From NCBI GenBank assembly GCA_964016875.1, contig OZ024728.1:23621328-23685327 (forward strand): a stretch of DNA of 64,000 bases, written 5' to 3'. Position numbers and translations under genes: made by a program. The notes beneath the pieces were generated by a model. That model did no database searches. It was not told the origin of the DNA and was given only the letters and a program-made list of their open reading frames with translations. This DNA is from Fallopia convolvulus (Eukaryota > Streptophyta > Magnoliopsida > Caryophyllales > Polygonaceae). This document shows positions 26,708 to 39,146 of this stretch, piece by piece (the stretch's first letter is position 1; each line of letters begins with the position of its first letter).

Positions 26708-28640
26708 CGCGTATTTTTCAATAAAATACGGCACATACAAATTTTTCCCGTATTATTCACGTATTTTTCGAAAATTACGTTTATGTGAGACGCGCCTAAT
26801 TTGTTCATCAAAACTAGCGATTTGTTCATCAATATTCACCAATTGTTCATCAATACTAACTAATTGTTCATCAATACTAACTAATTGTGCATCGAGTTTT
26901 TGATAACATTGTTCATCGATTTTGAACTTTTTTATTTTTAATTTTATTTTTTAACCTTATTTATGTGTATGAAGACAATATTATCTAGTTTATGATGCAC
27001 ATATAATTTTTTTCGATATACCCATATTTGTTCATTCATATACTCCTCTTTTTGACATAACCTTGTTTGTTTATAGGTCTACCATTTATGTTCGTTGATA
27101 TACTCATTTTTGTTCATTTGTATATCATTGTTTGTTCATTAATATACCCTATTTGTTCATGCATATAGCCCTATTTGTTCATTGATATAACATTGTTTGT
27201 TCATTAATATACCCTTATTTGTGAATTGAAATAAACTTATGTTTGTGTGTCAATACCATCAGTTTGAGTTGCATATTCATTATTTCCCTATTACAATGTA
27301 TTCATGTTTATAAATCGCATATTCATATTTTTATAATATTGTATTTTTGAAGCTTTCTTAATATTCCATTTCTTTATCATGATTATAGAGTTACATAATC
27401 ATATTTTTAAGTTGCATATTCATAAAAGTAAGTAACACAATAGAATGAGTATGCAACTAAAAAGTATAAATACAATCATACAAAATCATGCATATACAGT
27501 TCGAAATCATGAATATAAACTAGGCGCACGGTCTCACAATAAGAGTGGTTTTACTTGAACTTAAATCTTATACTCATATAATTAGTTTCAATGCACACAT
27601 ATATTTATCTAGTTTATATTGAATATCCAATTCAGCTGAGTCAATTATACATGGAGGAATATCAATTAAAACGACTTGTTTATTTCCGGATTAAGTTACA
27701 AATGTGTGATAAGGTGAGCAACACAATTGTCATGTCTACCTGTATGAGCACAAAAAAAAAAAAAATGAAGTGCTTAATATAGTACCTAAATAAGATAAGT
27801 TTAATGTAGAAGCTTGAATGCAAATGATAGTAGATAAAGAATCTGATGTAGAAGCTTGCAATAATATGATGTATGCTTAGAGAACGAGCCACTTACAAAC
27901 CGAAGAGAAGTACTTGTGCCTTAGCTATGTTCGGAGCCCAAAATTAGCCACATGTTTCACAATAGCAACACTGACAAATCCAAACGAGTCAAACAAGACA
28001 ATACCGAGACTGACATCAAAATAATTAGTTTTGTCTAGCTCGGATACAACTAATTATGATGCACACATATATTAATGCGCACAATTTCGATACACATTCG
28101 TCCATTTTTTATGTACAAACAATAGATTTTTGATGCACAAACAATAGTTTATGTATGCAAAAAAAAAAATCACAATTTTGATGAACAAAATCACAGTGTT
28201 GATGAACAATTTGGAGGCGCGTCCTATTTCCGTTTTTTATGAACAAAATCACAGTGTTGATGAACATATTGCATACAATTTCGATACATATTTTTCCATT
28301 TTTATGTACAAACAATAGATTTTTGATGCACAAACAATAGTTTATTTATGCACAAAATCACAGTGTTGATGAACAATTTGGGCGCGCGTCATATTTCCGT
28401 TTTTCAAAAATACGTGAATAATCTGCCAAATTGCTAACATCAACAACGGATATGGATAAAGTTCTCCCTCTACCAGCGGCAACGTGGATAAGAGGCTGTC
28501 CAAAACGTAGAGCTGACATTGAGGAAATCAACGGCGGATCCTGTGTCGTTTTTCCCCTTTTTAAGTGAAATGATCTGTGTTTTTGATTTTTCTTCATCCA
28601 ACGGTTCTTGTTCTTTCTTATTTCACACCTACGCACCCAT
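26708..28640. repeat. Inverted-repeat unit rich in TTGTTCAT / ATGAACAA
   Basis: The left arm at about 26752-26810 (ATTATTCACGTATTTTT...GACGCGCC...TTGTTCATCAA) matches the reverse complement of about 28366-28422. The left half is full of TTGTTCAT words and the right half of GATGAACAA words. The right half also has a direct duplication of roughly 130-160 bp (28081-28241 and 28275-28405), including ACAATTTCGATACA, AAATCACAGTGTTGATGAACA and a GCGCGTC...TATTTCCGTTTTT end. No transposase frame is visible; the short ORFs inside look like chance. It could be a non-autonomous TIR element, for example Mutator-like, but target duplications were not established. Confidence 0.45.
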
Positions 28641-30462
28641 TCTCAACTGATTATCTTTTTAATTGTTATTACTTACCATATTCACCTATTATCATATAAA
28701 GTATATTACTAATAAGTAAGAAAGTATTCTCTACTTTATTAGTATTTACATTACCTACATATTGTAATAACATTATCTCATTTATTATTATGATTTACCG
28801 TATTCAATTATCATTATATATTGGCTATATCATTAATAAGTAAGAAAATATTATTTAATTTTTTGTATTTACATTACCTACATATTATCATAATATTATC
28901 TCATTTATTGTTATTAATTACCATATTCAAATATTATTATATCGGCTATATTATTAATGAGGAAATATTATTTTATTATTATTTACACTAGATGGGGATG
29001 TCCATGTTACACACGGAGCATTTTTTTATTTATTTTTGATAAAAAATATTTAAATATAATTTCACTTTAAAAATTATTTTTATGTCTTGTACTTAATCCT
29101 TGGATTGACTATTGTGGTGCTTTGTATTCGAAATCTAAATATAAAAATTGTGATACTTATGAAGAAACTTTGTCGAAAAAAAATCTCACCTTTTTATACT
29201 CCCACATGAACATTTTATCTTATACTCTCATCACCCACTTCTATGATTTAGTGGCTTTTTTAGTCCTTGATTCTCTTCTTCCTTTTTATGCTACATATTA
29301 CTCAATTAGCATATTTAATCCCCTTACAAAAAACTATAATTTCATTCATTGCCTTCATTATATCCAATTAATTAGATGTTAATTGTATATTAAAGAAAAT
29401 TAGTAACGGTTTTTACCAATTGACCAAATAAATGAAATCGTTTTTCATTTTAATTCGTTCTTATCTTCTTATTAATGCATAGTATAGTCACCATAAAAAT
29501 GAAGAAACAAATGAGATTAATTATGCATTAAATCAAGAATTGAAATAAAAATGAAATGAAATGGTTATTTTCTTCTAAATTTATCACAAAATACAAATGA
29601 TAACGTTATTCATTTAATTTCAAAAATAGCCACAGTCTATGGTAATTGGAATTTTTTTTGAAAAAGAGTAGGTAATATGTGTTTAAAATGGAATAGAAGC
29701 TATAATTAAGCTATAAAATATTTTAAATAAATTAGTTTTTTTTCAATGATTATGTTTATTTTTTTTATGTATTTTTAATTATTTTAAAAGACTTCGCGAC
29801 TTTGTTATCATTAAATTCATTATAAGATGGAAAAAAATATTATTGTTTTTTATAAGATGAGTTTTTTAAAATAATTTTTAAAATTCATGGGGATTTATAA
29901 ATTTATAAAATTTGGATTTCTATTATTATTATAAGTATTATCATATAAAAATTTGACATAAAAGGAGAGTTAATTTATTTATTTTCTTAATAAAAAAACA
30001 AAGAGTTAAATTGAAACATAGTAAAAACCATTTAGAATATAAGAAATCCATTTAGAATAGCTTTGATAAAATTCCTTATTAATTGAATGCGCATTTATTA
30101 CCAAAAAACTTATGGTGAAATCATAAAATATCTTATTAATATGTATGTGTATGTTTTCAATGACATTATAAAAAACCTTATTATTTGTATGAGCATTACT
30201 TGTCAACTTATTTCAGTTTATAGTATTATAGATTACAAGCATATTAGCATAAAATTATCTTATTTGATATTATTAGGTATTGCATTCAACTTTTAAATAA
30301 AAAACAAATCACCTAATATTTTCTTTACATTCCCTGTGTATTATAATAACCCCCACACGAAACATTAATTGAGAAAAATATTTTTTTATGTAAAATTCAA
30401 TTGACATTTAAAATTCACTTAAATAATATATACGAAAATATAATATTCAAAATACAAATGTA
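28641..30462. other. AT-rich intergenic DNA
   Basis: No gene was recognised. Two runs near 28670-28760 and 28780-28870 share the phrase TTACCTACATATT and look like old local duplications. A CTAG at 28988-28991 followed by a degenerate CATGTTACACACGGAGC stem resembles a decayed minus-strand Helitron 3' end (compare 30463-30490). Confidence 0.4.
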
Positions 30463-32828
30463 CTAGTTGATGTACCCGTGCCCTTGCACGGGTCTTTAAT
30501 AGTAAAATTTATTATATATATATATTAATTTATATATACTATAATATTATAAAAGTATATATTTAATAATTATTTTAAAATAAATCAAATATAACTTAAT
30601 GCTTATACACTTTCATATCATTTAACCTCCAAATACTAAATAGAAATAACAATAAGAAAATATATTTGAAATAAATCTAAATCAAATTAGAAAATGTATT
30701 AAAATAATGATTGAGAAACAAAGTTCATATTCTAATATTACAATAATCTATATGGGTTTTGCAAGCAATATAGTCTTTCTTTTTGTGCTTCGTATTTTTT
30801 TCAAAATGGGAAGTGGAAAGTTGATCTTCACTAAGTTTTTATCCATTGTCATCATCTAGTCCATTAGCATCGTCTAGAGATGAGCTTTCATTTGAAAAGC
30901 TTTGAAGGAGTTAGTGACTATTTGACGATAAATTGGAGTATATTTCAAGCTTAGATGGAGATGGAATATATACCTTAATATTTGCTTCTAATAATGTGGT
31001 TAAAGATTGATTAACCCATTTTTAACACCTTGATCATAGATATCAAAATCTGATGAGCTAGATTCATCGTTGATTATAACAATTGTAATTTGTATTAAGA
31101 AGATTAATTTACTTATTTGAAAAAGTAAATTTAATTGTAAATATATACCTATGAATGACGTATCTGACAATAGTGGCACATTTAGTGCAATAAAATTCAA
31201 CCTCAAGAGGTTGAATTTTCCTTTTGTATTGTTTGAAAGAATGATAGTACCATCAAAAAGTGCATCAACACATCCAAGTTAGTCTAAGTTAATAATTTTA
31301 TTAAAATCTTTGTGAAATTTGAATTTTGTCAGGTTTAGCACAAATGAGTTTAATAAATCTTAATTATCTATTTGTTATAAAAAATAAATAAAAAATATTG
31401 GTGAAATGATGCATGACTGAAGATATAAAATCTACGAATTTTTTAGAAAATTAACAAATAAATATAAATCATTTATTTGGTTAATATAAAAATGAAATAT
31501 TTATATATGAGATGGATCTGCAATCAAAATTTAACGAATAAAAAATAGACCAATTATATTTGAACCAATTAGATTCATTATAAAAATATAGGTGATGTGG
31601 TTCAAATTGAGATTGACATGTGTCGTTTTCAAAATCTAGTTTAGTTATTGATCAACAATATCGTATTATCTATGATATCTTTGATTTGAACAAACAATAG
31701 TCATGTAAGTTCATTCTAAAATGTGACATCTAATTAATTTACACATTTACACATACGAAATATTTTTATTATTTATATCCAAATTAAAATTCAATAATAA
31801 TAATATAAACTTGGTCCTATCCATAAATCTAAATCCTAAGAAAATAACGGTTTCTTGATTCTTCTACAATTTAAATTTTTTTTATTAATAATAATGCAAA
31901 ATAGTTCAAATTGATAAATCCAAATCTTATGAAAATAATAATTTTATGATTATTATAGAGTGTGGAATTTTTTTTATTAATATTTAATTTGAAATTAAAT
32001 AATAGTACAAAATAAGAGGAAAAAATATGAAAATAAACATAAATAATTTTTTTATTTAATATATAAATAATATATACAGGGCTCACAATCAGATTTCAAC
32101 CAATAAAACGTAGCCCAATTCAATGCTAACCAATTAGAAACAGTTTAAATTATCGGTGATGTGGTTCAATGTGAGCTTTACACATGTTATTTTATATATA
32201 TTTTTAAATGCATGCTTTAGTTATAGTAATGATAAAGTTATCTTAAAATTAAAACTATTTAATACAGATTGATCTTAAAAAAGTTACATACATTAACAAA
32301 GATATAATTAAGTAGTAATTATTCTGTATATATATATATATATATTGATGTTAAGAAGTCTATACCTTTTAGTAATTAAATGAATTAAGAGTAAAAGGAT
32401 TATATAGTGTATATAATTAATTATATTGTTATTTGTAAGGATACAATTGTATATTAATAATATTAGCAATATTATTATATTAAATATAATGATACATATT
32501 AAAGATGATGATATACATACAATTATATAATATTTAAATTTTTTTCATAAAAAAAGTAGCAAATCATTGTATATTAGAAATATTATGTATGGATGGTTTC
32601 ATACTTGCCATTAAAAAAAATAACAATACATATTAAAGATGATGATGTATAATCATATAATAGTTTAATTTTGTCCATAAAAAAGTAGTATATTACATAT
32701 TTTTAAGGATTGTAAATAATTAAAAAAAAGGGTAAAGAAGTAAATTTAAAAATTAAAATGCTTATGTGGCATAGTTAGATGGATGACAAATAGGATAGAG
32801 AGATTCGTGTTTAGTAATAGTATATAGA
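30463..32828 (-). mobile_element. Probable non-autonomous Helitron (2.37 kb)
   Basis: On the minus strand the 3' end shows a perfect 8-bp stem with a 4-nt loop (ACCCGTGC/GCACGGGT, plus strand about 30474-30493), then six bases plus CTAG (30466-30463) and a T. This is the Helitron 3' layout: hairpin, CTRR, insertion before T. The proposed 5' end on the minus strand starts TCTATATACTATTACTAAAC at 32828, preceded by A, matching the A|TC rule. The interior is AT-rich with no Rep/helicase frame. The short minus-strand ORF at 31000-31206 is not recognisable. The 3' end is well supported; the 5' end is inferred from its motif and position. Confidence 0.6.
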
Positions 32829-32868
32829 TATGACATGAGGGATTTGCTAGTTAATAGTATACATATAA

Positions 32869-33691
32869 CTAGAAGGCTATTCCCGTGCTTTACACAGGTC
32901 AATAGTCTTGCTTATAATGTTCTTATGTGTCTACGTTTTGTTTGTGTCGGATATTATGTTTCAACAATATTTTATCATGGTTTAAACAATATTTTTATCA
33001 TTCACTTGCATGGATTTTGGAGTGAATAAATAGGTTAAGAAAATAAAACAAAGTAGAGAAATGTTACTCCCTTCGATCCTTAAAACATGTTGTTCAAGGC
33101 TTTAGCGTATCATCAAAAGTAGTAAGTTGAAAGGAGTAACGAATAGACCCTTCAAGCTTACATTCAACCTTATTAAGAACAAAATTGTCTTCAAGTTGAA
33201 CCATCTTAGTCACTAAATGTGTGAATTTGCCATTTTAGATTCCTAATTAAATAAGCTTCAACATTTTTTTTGTTTGTATGAAGTTGATTTTTTTATTTGA
33301 TTTAAGAAGAAATAAAAATGTATATTGATGTCATCACTTTGGATTCCTAATTAAATGCTTTTGAGGTTTTTTTAATTAAGAAAATGTGAAAAGATAATGA
33401 TGTCATTAATTGTGAAATATAAAGAGATTCCTAATTAAATGTGCTAATTTATTATTTTTGTTATAAATGTAGAGTACTATGTGATTTTAATAAAAAAGTT
33501 GAGTACTATAATATATAAAATATTTTTTTTATTAATCAAAATGAGGTATATTAAAAAAAGGTAGAGACTATATGATGAACTATATAAAAATATTGTTGAA
33601 ACATAATATCCGACACAATCAAAATGTAGACACATAAGAACATTATAAGCAAGATTATTGACTCGTGTGAATCACGGGAATAGCCTTCTAG
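32869..33691. mobile_element. 823-bp fold-back unit with Helitron-like ends
   Basis: Roughly 105-bp inverted terminal arms with few mismatches start CTAGAAGGCTATTCCCGTG at 32869 and end in the complement at 33691. Both ends have the CTAG plus CCCGTG...CAC stem layout of Helitron 3' ends, pointing outward in opposite directions, with A on the left and T on the right flank. The interior has GATTCCTAATTAAAT three times (about 33239, 33338, 33426). It is either a TIR-type element or two Helitron 3' ends joined head to head. No 5-, 8- or 9-bp target duplication was found. Confidence 0.55.
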
Positions 33692-33904
33692 TTCTTTAAA
33701 CATAGTTCACTATCTAATTGAACTATTGATCTTTGGACTTTTTTTTAGTGCCTTCTAATTCTTTTTAGTGTGCACTTTTTCTACTTAAGATTATGAAACC
33801 TATTCAATATCTACTAATAATTTATTTTGATTTCATAAAATGATTAATTTATTAATATTTTTTATTTTTTAAATATTTTTTATAAAAGGTTTTCTAAATA
33901 TATA

Positions 33905-34620
33905 AATATAGGCATGATATTATAGTGGAAGAGCAAGATCCTAAGGTCAAATATATATGATGTATGATATTAAGTAAATATTATATGTGGAAGACCAAGA
34001 GACTAAGATTAAGTATGTATGATGTATATACGTTGTATGATGTATGATAATAAGTAAATATAATGTGTGAAAATCCAAGAGTCAAAGATCAAGTATATAT
34101 AGAGGTGTCAAACGGGTCGGTCAGGTCGGGTTCGGTTATTTCGGGTTCGGGTCGTAACGGGTCACCGGTCAAATCGGGTCGGGTCATTGCGGGTTGTCGG
34201 GCGGGTCGGGTCGACCTAACAGGTCAAGAAAATTGTTTTTTTTTAAATTATTAAAATATTTTTTATTTAAAAAATAATAAATCTATTATTTTTATATATA
34301 TTAATAATAAAAATATATTATAATTTTCAAAATATATTATATCATCTTAAAATATAACAAATTGGGTCAACCCAACGGTTTTTTCGGGTTTGAACCCAAC
34401 GGGTTTCGGGTCTATCGGGTTCGGTTTATTTTAGGTTTTGAGTTCAAATTTTCGGGTCTTGACCCTAAATTTTTCGGGCGGTTCTGGTCGGTTTTTCGGG
34501 TCGGGTCAGCTTTTGACATTTCTAAGTATATATGATTGATGTATGATATTAAGTAAATATTATATGTGGAAGGTCAAGAGGTTAAGGTATAGTATGTAAG
34601 ATATGTATTACATTAAGTCC
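33905..34620. repeat. Imperfect minisatellite (about 65-bp unit)
   Basis: At least four degenerate copies of a unit containing GATGTATGATATTAAGTAAATATTATATGTGGAAG(A/G)CCAAGAG, here given in outline: about 33913-33970, 33970-34020, 34035-34090 and 34535-34600. A hAT-type element (34100-34524) is inserted in the array. Confidence 0.6.
34092..34532 (+). mobile_element. Non-autonomous hAT-type element, 425 bp, with 8-bp target duplication
   Basis: The element is 34100-34524. Its termini are TAGAGGTGTCAAA and the complement of TAGAAATGTCAAAA, a typical hAT terminal form. It is flanked by AGTATATA on both sides (34092-34099 and 34525-34532), the 8-bp duplication expected of hAT. Both sub-terminal regions are dense in GGGTCGGGT/CGGGTTCGGG words on an AT-rich core. 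There is no transposase, so it must have been moved in trans. Strand is arbitrary. Confidence 0.85.
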
Positions 34621-34700
34621 ATATGAGGCAATTAATTGAATGTTTTACATTCAAAGCATTGAATGTAAGAAAATACAAATTTACATGTAGGTTAGATAGA

Positions 34701-36200
34701 CTAGTGTAATTCACGTGCCTTGCACAGGATTTAAATAAAATAAAACTTATATATATTTTTAATAAAAAATATATATAGATCTTATATTTAAAGAGCAATA
34801 TACATATCAATTTCTAGTTTCAAAACATATATAGCTATTGTATCTATTATAATCATTTATAGTTTATAAATATTGATAAAACATATTCATTTTTGCATAT
34901 ATTTATTGTGTTAAAAATGCACATGTATGTTGTTTAATTAGGATATAAAATTTTGATATATTAAGATAATTTTAGGTGGTATTATGATAGAAATTTACAT
35001 TAATTTTTATCTTGAACGTACAAATAGATATTATAAAAGAGCATGAATAATTAGATAAAAATGGTTACTTTATTTTCAATTAATTATAATCTATTATCTT
35101 TTTTAATCAAATATATTAAGATAAATTTGTCATGAAGTCATTATTTATATCGCGTGGCCTTTTCATTTCTAGAAACATCTCATAAAAAATATTCAACACT
35201 AATATTAAATAAATTTTAGCATTAATAATTAATGTTATTATTTCTTATATTTTTTTATGTAGAATCTTTATAATTTCCATATGATATATAAAAACAATCC
35301 ATCATAAATATTAAAAATGGACACATGGTATATGATATGGCTATAGCATAAACATAAGGGTGAATTACATAAAACCACCCCTTATTAAAAAAAGTACACA
35401 CGTAGCAAAATCTTACATGGCAGTTAGCTTATGATGTGGTAAAAAAATTAACTCATATAAATTATAAAAAAAAATAGGTTACATTAATATTTACTGTTCC
35501 TACATATTGACAAATACTATAAAATTATTTAGTAATTTGATTTTAAAATGTTTAGCCTTAATCTTTAATGATTTTATTACACGTGTCTCATGGTATGGCA
35601 AAAATATAATGACGTGTAAAATACAAAAAATTATTTGACTACTATTATTTTGTACACAAAATTTATGATGTTGCAAATAAATATTAAATAAATTATCATA
35701 AAAATATTTGACATTCATATTTAATGCTGCTATAGTTTTTTTTGGACAAAATCTTTTCAATTTTCCTAGCTGAATTTATCTTATCTCTTATATTTGTTTG
35801 AAATACTAATATATAAACTGCTAAAAATACAAAATTTTATGTGGGAAAATCCTAGATGACTTAATGTTTGAATGACACGTAAAAAAATCTTAGGTAACAT
35901 AACCTAATGACCTTATATACAGATTAGTCGGTCCTGTGAGTTATGACAATATTACATCATAAAAATATTAATTTAATGTTGTCAAATGGGTAGCTCATAT
36001 AGGAATAAGGTGACGTTCGGTTTATCACTGTTTGGTTAGGAACTATGGACACGGAAATTGATTTTGATGTCCTCATATACTAATGAAAATATTTATCTGT
36101 GATAAAAATGTTTATCTTAAATTATGATACCACATTTTCCATGATAAAAATAGACTACGTACTAGCATATCATTATTTCATACCAATATCCATGCATGGA
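34701..36200 (-). other. AT-rich intergenic DNA with a Helitron-like 3' end
   Basis: CTAG at 34701-34704 followed by TGTAATTCACGTGCCTTGCACAGG is a diverged copy of the Helitron 3' end at 30463. A possible matching 5' end lies near 35804-35817, but it lacks the TC start, so boundaries are uncertain. From there to the end of protease gene 2 I see no gene. Putative ORFs here are AT-rich chance frames. Confidence 0.35.
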
Positions 36201-36212
36201 TCAACACTCTTG

Positions 36213-38424
36213 CTATGCAACTAGTGGGTAACTCGCCATCATAGCTATACCACAAGCGCCTTCGGCTTTATCGGAACCGCGCTCTAACCTCGTATATCCG
36301 TTTTCACCCCAAGTGGATCCCCAAGAATTCCTTAGAATCCAATACTTATGGCCCTCCTCTTCCCCATATCCAACTGCCACCACAGCATGATCTGGCCTAC
36401 GCCCACACATGCCTTTGAAAACACCTTCCGCATACAACTGAAACATGACCCCGCTTGCCTCAACAGCAACCGATACAGGTTGCTGAGCAACTGCAACCAA
36501 AAGACTGTCCTCTGAATTCGGTTTTACCGTCTTGTGCCCTGAGATGACGACCGCCTTTTTCTTAGGGGCGCGGCAAGACGCGTCCTCACCTGTGTAAGGG
36601 TAGCTTTTGTCTGATGATATTCCTTTGCTTTTCTTGATGTACTTGAAAGCGTCTTCCATCAGGCCTCCTTGGCAGCCTAGATTTTTTCCTTTGTCGCAGT
36701 CCACGAGCTCTTGCTCCGATAAGGAGTAGAGTTTTCCTTTCATGATTTGGTGGATGCCTTCAACAGCTGCAATTGCTGAGAAAGCCCAACAACTTCCTGC
36801 AGTATTGTAACAAATCAGATTTTGCACTGGTGGTAAAAATCTACCTAATACATTATAAAGCAGAAACCAAGTCTGTTGAAAAAATTGCGTCACGTGACAT
36901 TTCTCGAATAAAATAATGTTACGTTTTTAAATAATAAATATTATAATTACTTATATCATTCTTTCTATATATCCAATTTTTTTAAATATAATAAATTGAT
37001 ATATATATATGTTGATATTTTGTATGCTTATTTTTTATTATCTTGTAACAAGATATGGGATCTAAGTATATCAATTTTTATCTATATTTTGATAATAACG
37101 ATCTAATACCGTTTATATTAATTTTATGCATAATAATTTTTTTTATCTTTTAACAAGACTCAGGCTTCAAGTATATAATTTTTTATCCATATGTTGATAA
37201 AAATATGGGACACAATCTTAAAGATTTTTTTATAAATTACATATTTTTATAATGATATTTTATATAAATGTTTTAAATTTTATATCAATATCATAATAAT
37301 GTATAGTATTTATTAAAAAAATTCCGTGAGTATCATGGTGATTTAACTAGTTCATCTTTAAAACCCACCCATATCTAGGCAATTTTTTACTATTTAGCCT
37401 ATAACGTTAGAAATATGATCGAATTTATTTTGTAAGTTTTTATGAGAAGAGATTGAATCAAATGAAAATGGGGCTTATCATGAAAACTAAGAACAAATCC
37501 GGACCATCCGATTGAATTACTAGAAATTAATCTAGGCGATCCGATTAAAAAAATAAAAAAATATTTTTTTTAAATTTTCTTACTTTATTTTTTTAAAGTC
37601 TTTTTACGTATGTAGAATGATATAAATCGAGTATGAACATAAAGCCATAAGACGTGAACATGCAATACTAATATGTGAACGTACTTATATTATATGTGAA
37701 CGTATACTAAATTTTCTGAAGTTAAAATGCGGTTATATGTGAACAGCCCTTGTAATAATGTGAACATGTGTATAAAATATGTGAACAGAATGTAAAATGT
37801 CAACCGTCGTGTTTTTGACAAAAATAAGCAAAAAAATAAGCCGTTTAACGCATGTATTATGATTTAATCGAACATGTACATATGACCATAAAACATGAAC
37901 AAACTGTAATAATATGTGATTATTGACTAATAAAAGTAATATAGCAGACGATATATTATACCACATTGGCCCTGATTCTTGACTTGATTGACTGCTCCCT
38001 TCTCCCGCCAGTCAATCTGTGCAGGTGGAGCCTTAGGAGTTTCGGCCATTGTCGAGTTCTCATCGTCATGACTCGTCGACTGGAAGAGGATTTTCAAACG
38101 ACCCACATACAACTCCCTGAACTCATCATTGGTAAGATCTGCGAACTCGTTGTCCCCCAATTTGTATGACAAGTTTTGGGAGTTGATGTACTCGATGAAG
38201 TTGAGGTTCGCGTGGTAGATCCCAAACCGAAGCATCCATTCGTCTTTGTCCTTGTAATGCTTGTTGTGGTTCTCGAGCCATGATTTGAACCTCCTCTCCA
38301 CGACTCGGTTGTCATAATTGGATCCCGCTGTGCTAAGGGAATTGACCAACGTGGAAGATACAAATGTGATGCAAAGAATAAGAAAAGGAGATGCTTTGTT
38401 CTTAGGATTATTGGCCATTGTCAT
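36213..38424 (-). CDS. Papain-family (C1A) cysteine protease, two exons
   Basis: Exon 1 is 38424-37962 and exon 2 is 36796-36213. The 1,165-bp AT-rich intron (37961-36797) has GT/AG ends and splits the codon for Gly155 exactly as in the paralogue at 2605-4277. The joined frame is 1,047 bp, or 348 aa. A second in-frame Met at 38418 is also possible. A signal peptide lies at about residues 10-33. The propeptide has a full ERFNIN motif (E62, R66, Y70, N73, I77, N81) and an intact GxNxFxD (G90, N92, F94, D96). Catalytic residues are Q151, C157, H291 and N311, and the C terminus is SYPLVA without KDEL. It acts as a secreted or vacuolar endopeptidase activated by loss of its propeptide. The gene looks functional. 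Shared intron position and propeptide indicate descent from a common duplication with gene 1. Confidence 0.93.
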
Positions 38425-39146
38425 GGATTTAGGATATGTTCAGCTTGTTTTTTGAGTTGTAATAGGGTCTACACATGCCTGTATATTTAATTTGTATAGG
38501 AGGTTGCCATTTGATATTGTTCTCTTGTACAAGTTTGAGTTTGTGGTTCTCTGTGCTCCTGCTCATGTAACTTGCATTGATCGATTTCTGAAGGAAATTG
38601 TCGTGATCTATTTAACGAAATGTCCTTTTTTTTTTTAGTTTAAACAAAATGATGGACCGTTACACTTAGAGTTTCCCTTGTATTAACGTATATTCCTGAA
38701 ATGACGAATACAATTCAAGTACATGTAAGTTCAAAGAATTGATTGCACGCATTTTCCTATGCAAAAAATGCTACTCCGTATTTACTATAGGGGACCTTGT
38801 AGCAAAATACAGTACTAGATTAGGTACAAGTCCCTATACGTCAGCTAGTTAACGCTAATTAATTACTTTATTTCTGCTTTGGATCCAAAATCGAAATGAT
38901 ATGGACGGTACAGTATCCCTTTTTCCAGCTTCACGAGAAGTAAAATACTCCGTATTTGATAAACCCATGTGCTCACATGGACATGTAGCCCTTGCTCTCC
39001 TTTTAATATCAGTACGTCCCAAACTCAAGGTTTGGTTATCCAATTAAGATTCCAAAAGCCAGCTTTGAATAATCATATATATGCATAACATGACTACATT
39101 AGTAAATGTCTAAATGAATGTTACCACCGAAGTTTGCAGCTTGAGC
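38425..39146. other. Spacer between protease gene 2 and RING-H2 gene
   Basis: Both flanking genes are on the minus strand, so this holds the promoter of the protease and the 3' region of the RING gene. On the minus strand a TATA-like element (complement of about 38479-38488) lies near 60 bases before the protease start. Nothing else was recognised. Confidence 0.4.

Noticed and set aside
27591..30296. Several 60-90-codon open frames in AT-rich DNA.
   Set aside because: Composition-driven frames full of Ile, Tyr, Phe and Asn, with no domain or conserved motif.
30874..31270. Captured gene fragment inside the Helitron (minus-strand 68-codon frame and neighbours).
   Set aside because: The peptide matches nothing I know and the stretch is AT-rich.
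37325..37352. CCGTGAG...CATGG followed by CTAGT in the intron of protease gene 2, as a plus-strand Helitron end.
   Set aside because: The stem is poor and no 5' end was found.
38094..38363. 89-codon minus-strand frame overlapping protease exon 1.
   Set aside because: It is a shifted reading of the exon; the protease frame has the propeptide motifs.
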